Shown here: in pieces, positions 1 through 6,967 of the stretch
How positions within the stretch are numbered: position 1 is the first letter of the stretch
Layout of the letters: every line of letters starts with the position of its first letter
Assembly: GCA_012033205.1 (NCBI GenBank)
Contig: JAAUSO010000068.1
Span: 1-33,720, forward strand
Direction: 5' to 3'
DNA: 33,720 bases
Origin: Richelia sp. SL_2_1
Lineage (GTDB): Bacteria; Cyanobacteriota; Cyanobacteriia; Cyanobacteriales; Nostocaceae
Translations under genes and position numbers: made by a program
Notes under the pieces: model-generated
Seen by the model: only the letters and a program-made list of their open reading frames with translations
Database searches by the model: none
What the model was told of the DNA's origin: nothing

Positions 1-107
1 AAGGTTAAGGTTAAAGGTTAAAGGTTAAAGGTTAAAGGTTAAAGGTTAAAGGTTAAAGGTTAAAGGTTAAAGGTTAAAGGTTAAAGGTTAAAGGTTAAAG
101 GTTAAAA
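1..107. repeat. Heptamer tandem repeat (AAAGGTT)n
   Basis: About fifteen near-perfect head-to-tail copies of the 7-mer AAAGGTT run from the left edge of the window, so the array may extend further left. It belongs to the short tandemly repeated repetitive (STRR) class known from heterocystous cyanobacteria. No ORF of interest lies in it. Confidence 0.9.
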
Positions 108-147
108 TTAAAGGCTCATCAGTAGTTAGTATGCTAAAAAAATAGTA

Positions 148-355
148 AAAAAAGGGAAGAGGGAAGAGGGAAGAGGGAATAAAAAATAGTATTGATTCCT
201 AAAACCGATTAATAAAGCTAATTTATAAAGCACAGTAAGAGTTTCAAGTTTTTAATTTTTATTTTTAGCATACTATGTACTGAAGAACCAAATTTAAAGT
301 CTAGATATTTGATTCCCTATTCCCTATTCCCTATTCCCCATTCCCTATTCCCCAA
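148..355. repeat. Two short heptamer arrays before the DUF4350 gene
   Basis: Positions 151-178 hold about three to four copies of GGGAAGA. Positions 311-355 hold about six copies of the 7-mer ATTCCCT, with a C variant, ending directly at the start codon at 358. The DNA between is AT-rich, with no ORF and no clear promoter that I can defend. The second array occupies the place where a ribosome binding site would be, so the gene has no visible Shine-Dalgarno sequence. Confidence 0.75.
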
Positions 356-357
356 TA

Positions 358-1479
358 ATGAAAAAACCAAAACGTCCTATTTTGATAGGATTAATAGTTT
401 TAGGAATAATAATTTTAATTACTTTTATTGCGGCTCCTAGTAGTAACAAAATATATACTGGCTCAACTTATAACCGCGCTCCTGCGGGATATGGTGCTTG
501 GTATGCTTTCATGGAACAGCAGGATACTAAAATTGTACGTTGGCAAAAACCTTTTAAAGATTTAGAAGATGAAAAATTGACGGGTACTCTGTTACAAATA
601 AATGGTAATTTACAACCTTTATTTCTTGATCCTTCACAAACAGAATGGGTAAAAGCTGGTAATAATCTGATAATTTTAGGTGTATTTCAACCAGTGACTA
701 ATGCTCCATTCACCTCAAATCTAAAATCAAATAGAGTCGATGTGAAAATTGAAACGCGACGACGACACAAACTAAATAAAAATGAAGAATCTGATTTAAA
801 AGATAGTTTTGGTGCTGTTGTTTGGCAACAAAAAATCGGTAAAGGAAAAGTTATTTATTCCACAACTCCTTTTATCGCTGCTAATGCTTATCAAGATAAT
901 CTTAATAACTTTAAGTATTTAGCTAATTTAGTTAAACAAGACGAAAACATCATATATGTAGATGAATATATCCACGGTTACAAAGACTCTAAAGTTAGAG
1001 ACAGGGAAGGAGAAGGAAATTTATTCGGTTATCTGGCTAAAACTCCTTTATTTCCAGCATTGATACAGATAGGATTTTTATTATTAGTAATAATTTGGGT
1101 GCAGAATCGGCGTTTTGGTCAACCAATCAATTTAAAAACACGTGTTGTAGATAATAGTGAAGAATATATTCAAGCTCTAGCACAAGTATTAGAAAAAGCT
1201 GATTGTAACGACTTTGTGGTAGAAATGATAGGCAAAGAAGAACAGTTAAAATTACAAAAAGCTTTATGTCTAGGTCAACAATTAGTTGATAAGCAAATAA
1301 TAATTAATGCTTGGATAGAACAAATTAAAACTCCTACCGCTCAACTGAATGAAGTCTTAAGTATGAGCAATCAAAAACGCCGCATCAGCGAACGACAACT
1401 GTTAAACTGGTTGAAAAAATGGCAATCTATACATCAAGAAGTAGAAAAATCGCAAAATATGCCTGCTCTACGTTTGTAA
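358..1479 (+). CDS. DUF4350 domain membrane protein
   Basis: A 373-residue membrane protein with one N-terminal membrane segment (about residues 8-26) and a second at about 233-250 (FPALIQIGFLLLVIIWVQ). The stretch between them, about 35-230, reads as the DUF4350 domain, predicted to lie outside the cytoplasm; about 120 residues at the C-terminus are cytoplasmic and charged. It contains the family's typical opening YNRAPAGYGAWYAF. The function is not established. In many bacteria this family sits beside MoxR and DUF58 genes, as here (ATPase gene at 1634, DUF58 at 2700), so it is probably part of the same membrane-associated assembly. The ATG at 358 puts the first membrane segment at the N-terminus, as expected. 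An overlapping frame at 1419-1634 has no family features and was left out. Confidence 0.85.
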   Translation: MKKPKRPILIGLIVLGIIILITFIAAPSSNKIYTGSTYNRAPAGYGAWYAFMEQQDTKIVRWQKPFKDLEDEKLTGTLLQINGNLQPLFLDPSQTEWVKAGNNLIILGVFQPVTNAPFTSNLKSNRVDVKIETRRRHKLNKNEESDLKDSFGAVVWQQKIGKGKVIYSTTPFIAANAYQDNLNNFKYLANLVKQDENIIYVDEYIHGYKDSKVRDREGEGNLFGYLAKTPLFPALIQIGFLLLVIIWVQNRRFGQPINLKTRVVDNSEEYIQALAQVLEKADCNDFVVEMIGKEEQLKLQKALCLGQQLVDKQIIINAWIEQIKTPTAQLNEVLSMSNQKRRISERQLLNWLKKWQSIHQEVEKSQNMPALRL

Positions 1480-1633
1480 AGAGAATGTGCAAGAAAGAGA
1501 AAATCCTGGTTCAAACTGCAAGATTTTGGGAAAATATGATTTTAGAATCTACAAATTTATCATTTGAATATAAAATATCTACTTACATCCATATCTCTGG
1601 GAATATCGACCTAAATTTAGTTCTAATATCATA

Positions 1634-2584
1634 ATGAATCAAACCAATCCCGTAATTAATAACCTGGCTCAATCTCTAAATAAAGTGGTTGTGGGACAAT
1701 CTACCTTAGTAAATCAACTACTTATTGCATTGCTAGCGGGTGGACATATTATATTGGAAGGAGTACCGGGAACTGGTAAAACACTCCTAGTAAAAGTTAT
1801 GGCTCAGTTAATCCAAGCAGATTTTCGCCGCATTCAATTAACCCCGGATGTATTACCTTCTGATATTACGGGTACGAATATTTTTGATTTAAATACTCGC
1901 AGTTTCAGTTTAAAAAAAGGACCAATATTTACTCAAATATTATTAGCAGACGAAATTAACCGTACCCCTCCCAAGACACAAGCCGCCCTGCTCGAAGGAA
2001 TGGAAGAATTACAGGTAACATTAGATGGTGAAAGCTTGCCTTTACCCGAATTATTTTGGACAATCGCCACACAAAACCCTTTAGAATTTGAAGGTACTTA
2101 TCCTTTACCAGAAGCGCAATTAGACAGGTTTTTATTTAAATTGGTAGTGGGTTATCCCGACGAAGCTTCTGAAAAACAAATGTTACTCAACCGTCAAGCC
2201 GGATTTTCCGCCAGACGCACAGATATTGCAAGTATAAAACCTGTTGCTCAAGTAGAGGAAATTATTGAATTAAGAAAAGCGGTAAAGCAAGTTAAAGTTA
2301 CCGAAGCGATTATTGATTATCTTTTAGCATTAGTCAGAATATCACGTCAAAATCCCGATTTAGCATTAGGAGCATCACCACGGGCTGCAAATGCCTGGTT
2401 TGTGACATCCCAAGCAGCAGCATATTTAGCAGGAAGAGATTACGTTACTCCTGATGACGTGAAAGCGGTTGCACTTCCTTTGTTACGACATCGACTGATT
2501 TTGAAACCGGAAGCAATGTTAGATGGTTTGGAAATTGATGCACTAATTGCTTCCATACTTAATAAAGTTCCGGTGCCTAGGTAA
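1634..2584 (+). CDS. MoxR-family AAA+ ATPase
   Basis: A 316-residue cytoplasmic AAA+ ATPase of the MoxR group, normal length. Walker A is GVPGTGKT (residues 43-50), Walker B is LLADEIN (103-109), and the MoxR-typical PLPEAQLDRFLF and ASPRAANAW segments (sensor and lid region) are present. MoxR proteins act as chaperone-like ATPases that help mature or activate partner complexes, usually partners with von Willebrand A-like domains. The next gene, DUF58, has such a fold, so the pair probably works together; this is inference from family context. It lies 154 bp after the DUF4350 gene and 115 bp before DUF58, all on the same strand, consistent with one transcription unit. Confidence 0.95.
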   Translation: MNQTNPVINNLAQSLNKVVVGQSTLVNQLLIALLAGGHIILEGVPGTGKTLLVKVMAQLIQADFRRIQLTPDVLPSDITGTNIFDLNTRSFSLKKGPIFTQILLADEINRTPPKTQAALLEGMEELQVTLDGESLPLPELFWTIATQNPLEFEGTYPLPEAQLDRFLFKLVVGYPDEASEKQMLLNRQAGFSARRTDIASIKPVAQVEEIIELRKAVKQVKVTEAIIDYLLALVRISRQNPDLALGASPRAANAWFVTSQAAAYLAGRDYVTPDDVKAVALPLLRHRLILKPEAMLDGLEIDALIASILNKVPVPR

Positions 2585-2699
2585 GGAATAATATGCTTTT
2601 TAACGCAAAGTTACGAATCAGGTATACGCAAAGGTACGCAGAGTTTTAAATGCCCAAAACTCTATTTTTTATGAGAAATATTCGAGTAATTATTTGATT

Positions 2700-4025
2700 A
2701 TGATTCCTTCCAGACGTAGTTATTTTTTATTCATAGCAGGGATTATCATTGCTCCGATTCTGACTATTTTTATGGGAATTTCTACAAGTATTGCGGTTAT
2801 TTTAGTATTTGATGCCACAATACTGCTATTAATGTTTGTAGATAGTTGGCGATCGCAAAATCATCGTGTGGAAATCACCCGTAAAGTACCCCCAAGACTT
2901 TCGATTGCCAGAGATAACCCCGTAGAGCTAACGGTAAAATCGCAAAAAACCCCAGCTATTGTTGAAATTTGCGACTATTACCCCAGTGGATTCGCAGCAT
3001 CTGCTGTTAAACTGCGTGCTGGTATTCCTGCTAATAATACCCAAGAACTAACATATACAGTCCATCCCACCCAACGAGGAGAATTTGCTTGGGGAGATAT
3101 CCAGGTACGTCAACTTGGTGTTTGGGGATTAGCGTGGAATAATTGGAAAATTCCTCAAAGTTTCAAAATCAAGGTTTATCCAGATTTAATGGGATTGCGA
3201 TCGTTATCGATTCGCTTGACATTAAAATCATCCGGCTCGATGCGTAAACTTCGTAATTTGGGTATCGGTACCGAATTTGCAGAATTGCGAAATTATCGTA
3301 CAGGGGACGACTTACGGTTTATTGACTGGAAAGCTACCGCACGTAAAGCTACATATGGTAATTCACCCTTGGTAAGGGTGTTAGAACCAGAACAAGAGCA
3401 AACTTTGATGATTTTGCTCGATAGGGGACGCTTAATGACAGCGAGAGTCGAGAATTTACAGCGATTTGACTGGGGTTTGAATGCCGCTTTATCTTTAGCT
3501 TTAGCCGGATTACATCGAGGGGATAAAGTGGGAGTTGGTATATTTGACCGCCAAATACATACGTGGATTCCCCCACAACGCGGACAGCATCAGTTAAATA
3601 ATTTAATTGATCGATTAACACCAATTCAACCAGTTTTACTGGAATCAGATTATTTAGGTGCAGTAACAAAAGTCGTACAGCAACAAACTAGGCGCTGTCT
3701 TGTAGTGATAATTACGGACATCATTGATGTTACCGCTTCCACCGAACTTTTAGCCGCACTCACTAAATTATCACCTCGTTATCTACCATTTTGCGTTACA
3801 TTACGCGATCCAAAAGTAGATAATTTGGCTCATACCAATGTAAGTCAACAAACAGTTACAGGTGCTTACAATCGTGCAGTAGCAATAGATTTATTATCCC
3901 AACGACAACTAGCATTTGCTCAACTCAAACAAAAAGGTGTATTAGTACTAGATGCCCCAGCAAATCAAATTACAGATAAGTTAGTCGATCAGTATTTACA
4001 GTTAAAAGCACGAAATCAAATTTGA
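2700..4025 (+). CDS. DUF58 domain membrane protein
   Basis: About 441 residues. Two closely spaced N-terminal membrane segments (about residues 8-50) are followed by a beta-rich region and the DUF58 signature around 190-220: an ELRNYRTGDDLRFIDWKATAR block, then a von Willebrand A-like part with MILLDRGRLM. DUF58 proteins are the usual partners of MoxR ATPases and are thought to act in envelope-linked complex assembly; the exact target here is unknown. An upstream TTG at 2694 is in frame, but the ATG at 2700 is the more likely start. It is the last gene of the DUF4350-MoxR-DUF58 cluster and is followed at once by a heptamer repeat array. Confidence 0.9.
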   Translation: MIPSRRSYFLFIAGIIIAPILTIFMGISTSIAVILVFDATILLLMFVDSWRSQNHRVEITRKVPPRLSIARDNPVELTVKSQKTPAIVEICDYYPSGFAASAVKLRAGIPANNTQELTYTVHPTQRGEFAWGDIQVRQLGVWGLAWNNWKIPQSFKIKVYPDLMGLRSLSIRLTLKSSGSMRKLRNLGIGTEFAELRNYRTGDDLRFIDWKATARKATYGNSPLVRVLEPEQEQTLMILLDRGRLMTARVENLQRFDWGLNAALSLALAGLHRGDKVGVGIFDRQIHTWIPPQRGQHQLNNLIDRLTPIQPVLLESDYLGAVTKVVQQQTRRCLVVIITDIIDVTASTELLAALTKLSPRYLPFCVTLRDPKVDNLAHTNVSQQTVTGAYNRAVAIDLLSQRQLAFAQLKQKGVLVLDAPANQITDKLVDQYLQLKARNQI

Positions 4026-4027
4026 AA

Positions 4028-4119
4028 AGGAGTTAGGAGTTAGGAGTTAGGAGTTAGGAGTTAGGAGTTAGGAGTTAGGAGTTAGGAGTTAAGAGTTAAG
4101 AGTTAGGAGTTAAGAGTTA
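4028..4119. repeat. Heptamer tandem repeat (AGGAGTT)n
   Basis: About thirteen copies of AGGAGTT, with some AAGAGTT variants, begin three bases after the DUF58 stop codon and fill most of the gap to the NUDIX gene. It is an STRR-type array. The same unit recurs between psaA and psaB at 25641-25674. Confidence 0.95.
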
Positions 4120-4159
4120 TTAATTTTTAATTGTTTTTTTCCCTCTATGGACAATCAAT

Positions 4160-4588
4160 ATGGATTATCGCAATCCCGCTCCAACAGTAGATATAATCAT
4201 CGAATTAATTGATAAGCCACATCGACCAATAGTATTAATCGAACGTCATCACGAACCTCTCGGTTGGGCTATTCCTGGTGGTTTTGTCGATTATGGGGAA
4301 GCTGTGGAAACCGCAGCCAGAAGGGAAGCTTTGGAAGAAATTGGTTTATCCGTAGAGTTAATCGAACAGTTTCACGTATATTCCGATCCCAAACGGGATT
4401 CACGTAAGCATACGATAAGTATTGTATTTATTGCGATCGCGAAGGGTGAACCAAAAGCTGGGGATGATGCTAAAGATGCAGCGATTTTTGAATCTTGGCG
4501 GATTCCTGATAATTTATGTTTCGATCACGATCGCATTTTGCAAGATTATTGGCGATATCGGCATTATGGAATACGACCAAGGATTTAA
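4160..4588 (+). CDS. NUDIX hydrolase
   Basis: A 142-residue NUDIX protein. The complete NUDIX box is visible at about residues 40-62: G-x5-E-x7-R-E-A-L-E-E-I-G-L, with the metal-binding glutamates in REALEEIG. This family cleaves nucleoside diphosphates linked to another group, often to remove damaged or regulatory nucleotides. The N-terminus (residues 1-30, with [12 protein letters not shown] and [10 protein letters not shown]) is like ADP-ribose or NADH pyrophosphatase-type members, but the substrate cannot be fixed from sequence. It is cytoplasmic. The ATG at 4160 gives a normal-length protein. Its stop is followed by a GC-rich hairpin at 4621-4641. Confidence 0.92.
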   Translation: MDYRNPAPTVDIIIELIDKPHRPIVLIERHHEPLGWAIPGGFVDYGEAVETAARREALEEIGLSVELIEQFHVYSDPKRDSRKHTISIVFIAIAKGEPKAGDDAKDAAIFESWRIPDNLCFDHDRILQDYWRYRHYGIRPRI

Positions 4589-4620
4589 AATTTTAGATTT
4601 TAGATTGATTATCTTTTTAG

Positions 4621-4641
4621 CCGGGGAATTATCTTTCCCGG
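4621..4641 (+). terminator. Hairpin after the NUDIX gene
   Basis: CCGGGGAA and TTTCCCGG pair across a 5-base TTATC loop, giving an 8-bp stem with one G-U pair. It lies 32 bases after the NUDIX stop. No U-tract follows directly, so it may be a weak terminator or an mRNA-stabilising hairpin. Confidence 0.4.
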
Positions 4642-4688
4642 TAGAATGCTGGGCTTGTTCGCAAATTTTCGACATTTTATTTTTTAGT

Positions 4689-4741
4689 CACCTTTAATAC
4701 AAAAAAACGAGATTATACTGAGTAGATTGTATTTAAAGGTG
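4689..4741 (+). promoter_or_regulatory. Inverted repeat covering the RBS of the pentapeptide-RidA gene
   Basis: CACCTTTAATAC (4689-4700) is the reverse complement of GTATTTAAAGGTG (4729-4741) apart from one bulged base. The right arm contains the Shine-Dalgarno-like AAAGGTG that ends just before the ATG at 4743. If the transcript starts upstream of 4689, the ribosome binding site is locked in a 12-bp stem with a 28-base loop. A TATACT (4714-4719) in the loop could instead be a -10 box, in which case the repeat would act as a DNA operator and the stem would not form in RNA. Confidence 0.5.
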
Positions 4742-4742
4742 C

Positions 4743-5978
4743 ATGATGAACGCTGAGGAACTTTTAACAAAATATGCAGCAGGTCAGCGACTATTTCAAG
4801 GGATAAATTTAAGAGGATTGGATTTAAAAGGTGCTGATTTAAGCGGAATCGATTTACAAGGATCAGATTTAACTGGATGCGATTTAAGTAAAGTTAATTT
4901 GAGTAAAGCAAACCTCAATTCTGCTAATTTGAGTAGAGCATTTCTAGTAGAGGCTAATTTAATTCAAGTACAAGCCTGTCATACTAATTTTGCTTTAGCA
5001 GAAATCAGTGATTCTTACTTGAACATGGCTAATATGAGCAGCGCTAACTTAACTAACGCTAATTTAGATAATGCAAACTTGACTAATACAAACTTAACTC
5101 ATGCTAACTTGAGCAACACCAACCTGAAAAACGCTAACTTTAACGAAGCTAATTTAAATAGTACCAATCTAGAAGGTGCTAATTTAACTAAAGCTGATTT
5201 GAGTAGAATTAGCTTAAGAAGTGCTAAACTCCAAGATACAAATTTGATGCAAGCTCAGCTCAGAGGAACTGATTTGTCTAATCGTGATTTACCAAATATT
5301 AACTTGACTGGGGCCGATTTAACAGCAGCAAATCTAATAAGCGCAAAACTAGCAAAAGCCTGTCTCCAAGGAGTAAATTTAGAAAGAGCCGATTTACAAA
5401 ACACCAATCTCACCAAAGCCAACTTAAATAACGCCAACCTAAGAAAAGCCGATTTAACCAACGCGAATATTTACGGCGCTACATTTGAAAATACAGACCT
5501 AACTGGTGCGATAATGCCAGATGGGGAAATCTATCAACTACAGATAGAATCCCATGAATCGGCAGCATCTTTATTTCAGGTAGAATCTATGACTCGTAAA
5601 GTTATTAAAACTGATAACGCACCCGCACCAGTGGGACCTTATAATCAAGCGATTATGGCATCGGGTGAAATGATTTTTGTTGCGGGACAAATTGCGATCG
5701 ATCCGAGGGCGGGAAATGTTGTTTACACAGACGATGTGACGAAGCAAACGGAACGGGTAATGGCTAATCTAGAAGCTATTTTAAAAGAAGCTGGTGCGAC
5801 GTTTGAAAATGTTGTCAAAACCAGTGTATTTTTAAAAAATATGGATGATTTTGCGGCGGTAAATGCAGTTTACGCAAAATACTTTGATGAAGCATCCGCT
5901 CCTGCTCGCGCTTGTGTTGAAGTTTCGCGTTTACCAAAGGATGTTTTGGTTGAAATTGAATGTATTGCAATGGTTTAA
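4743..5978 (+). CDS. Pentapeptide-repeat protein fused to a RidA domain
   Basis: A 411-residue protein with two parts in one uninterrupted frame. Residues about 15-262 are pentapeptide repeats of the A(N/D)L-x-x type (LTNANLDNANL and many more), which fold into a right-handed beta helix. Residues 283-411 are a complete RidA (YjgF/UK114) domain of 129 residues, the size of a stand-alone RidA, with APAPVGPYNQA near its start, VAGQIAIDP, and the invariant arginine R389 in PARACVEV. RidA hydrolyses reactive enamine/imine intermediates made by PLP enzymes. The linker is about 20 residues. An internal in-frame ATG at 5589 begins MTRKVIKT and is preceded by CAGGT (5577-5581) at a good distance, so free RidA may also be made. 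The start at 4743 (or ATG 4746) follows AAAGGTG. The role of the repeat domain is unknown; it may be a scaffold or localiser. Confidence 0.9.
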   Translation: MMNAEELLTKYAAGQRLFQGINLRGLDLKGADLSGIDLQGSDLTGCDLSKVNLSKANLNSANLSRAFLVEANLIQVQACHTNFALAEISDSYLNMANMSSANLTNANLDNANLTNTNLTHANLSNTNLKNANFNEANLNSTNLEGANLTKADLSRISLRSAKLQDTNLMQAQLRGTDLSNRDLPNINLTGADLTAANLISAKLAKACLQGVNLERADLQNTNLTKANLNNANLRKADLTNANIYGATFENTDLTGAIMPDGEIYQLQIESHESAASLFQVESMTRKVIKTDNAPAPVGPYNQAIMASGEMIFVAGQIAIDPRAGNVVYTDDVTKQTERVMANLEAILKEAGATFENVVKTSVFLKNMDDFAAVNAVYAKYFDEASAPARACVEVSRLPKDVLVEIECIAMV

Positions 5979-6090
5979 AGTTTAATTAAAGGGTTGGCGG
6001 GAATAGGGAATAGGGAATAGGGCAATTTTCCGAAATAAATCTATTTAAAATTGATTCTATAAATAAGTAGATTTGGCGAATACATTTTTC

Positions 6091-6116
6091 AGGTGGGTAT
6101 TACTCACCTTTTTTTC
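6091..6116 (+). terminator. Rho-independent terminator after the pentapeptide-RidA gene
   Basis: AGGTGGG pairs with CTCACCT across a TATTA loop (7 bp, one G-U) and is followed by a run of seven Ts counting the last stem base. This is a classic terminator about 115 bases after the stop at 5978. Confidence 0.8.
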
Positions 6117-6225
6117 GTAAATTCGATTAATTATTGAACTTAAACCTGAGAAGATGTTTTGAAAGATAAAGTATGAAATTAGACGTTTTAAAACATCCTC
6201 TTAAACTATTACTAAATATGGTGTG

Positions 6226-6289
6226 AGAAGTCGGGTTTTTATGACAAATATCTGTAAAAGAAGACAAATCTGAGAAAAACCCGACTTCT
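6226..6289. repeat. AGAAGTCGGG stem-loop repeat, copy 1
   Basis: AGAAGTCGGGTTTTT at the left is mirrored by AAAAACCCGACTTCT at the right around a loop of about 34 bases. It is the first of about ten copies in this window. The 382-bp gap 5979-6360 also holds a GGAATAG heptamer array (5999-6022), the terminator at 6091, and a weaker inverted repeat (6148-6160 with 6190-6202). No ORF was found there. Confidence 0.85.
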
Positions 6290-6360
6290 GTGATTGTCAT
6301 CGTAGTCTCTATATAATTACAGGTATGATTATTTGATTAATGTGAAACTTAAACACAAAC

Positions 6361-6846
6361 ATGACTGAAATGACGAGTAATAATATTCAACCTTGGCAAC
6401 AAAATACAATAGTACATCACACTCAAATTTTGATGTTGAGTTTCGAGCGTTGGACTGGACGTACTTTGTTAAATTGTACAGGTTCTGCTGAAGAAGTAAC
6501 AAAAGCATTATTTGAAGCAGATTTTGTATTAGTATCTCATGGTATAGAAACAGATCCAATTTTTAACTACGGTAATCGCAAAGCGTTACAACTATGGGAA
6601 CTTTCTTGGGAAGATTTTACTTCAATGCCTTCACGTCAATCCGCACAGCAAGTAGTTCAAGAAGAGCGCGATAGTCTTTTAGCTGAAACTACTACTAAAG
6701 GTTTTACTCGTTATTCGGGGATTCGTATTTCCAGTAGCGGTAAGCGTTTTCACATAGAAAATGGTATGAGATGGAACCTTTTGGACACAGAAAATCAATA
6801 TTTTGGTCAAGCTGCGATGTTTTCTAATTATAAATTTCTCGATTAA
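6361..6846 (+). CDS. MEKHLA domain-containing protein (PAS-like)
   Basis: A 161-residue cytoplasmic protein covered almost entirely by a MEKHLA domain, a PAS-related fold first described in plant HD-Zip III factors and also found alone in cyanobacteria. Supporting segments are VSHGIETDPIFNYGNRKALQLW, the SWEDFTSMPSRQSA block, RYSGIRISSSGKRF and the ending in GQAAMFSNYKFL. It probably senses a small molecule or redox state, but the ligand and output are unknown, and no kinase or output domain is attached or adjacent. The ATG at 6361 gives a standard length. Its stop overlaps the stop of the repaired reading frame of the convergent RCK-domain gene by 4 bp (6843-6846). Confidence 0.85.
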   Translation: MTEMTSNNIQPWQQNTIVHHTQILMLSFERWTGRTLLNCTGSAEEVTKALFEADFVLVSHGIETDPIFNYGNRKALQLWELSWEDFTSMPSRQSAQQVVQEERDSLLAETTTKGFTRYSGIRISSSGKRFHIENGMRWNLLDTENQYFGQAAMFSNYKFLD

Positions 6847-6967
6847 TTTTCAATTAAAGTCGCATCAACACCATACTTTTTCAGCCTTCTTAATAACAAC
6901 TGTCCTTGATGTTTATATATAGGATAGTCCAAAGTACCAGGTAAATTATACATTAAATTTAGTGCCA
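6843..6967 (-). pseudogene. Displaced C-terminal tail of the TrkA-N protein
   Basis: In the frame next to that of the preceding gene, the minus strand reads MALNLMYNLPGTLDYPIYKH, then a basic helix, ending at a TAA at 6845-6843. The LPGT-x5-YKHQ pattern is what I expect at the C-terminus of this cyanobacterial TrkA-N family, following the CGCNKK at the end of the truncated frame. The break falls in the T6 run at 6968-6973 (A6 in the gene); seven As would join the parts. It is most likely not a separate gene. Confidence 0.65.

Noticed and set aside
1-107. Possible CRISPR array
   Set aside because: The repeats are contiguous 7-mers with no spacers; they are STRR-type tandem repeats.
1419-1634. 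71-residue ORF between the DUF4350 and MoxR genes
   Set aside because: It overlaps the end of the DUF4350 gene in another frame, has no family-like sequence, and its composition is that of AT-rich spacer.
3349-3669. 106-residue minus-strand ORF inside the DUF58 gene
   Set aside because: It is a shadow of a well-supported coding frame and has no recognisable features of its own.
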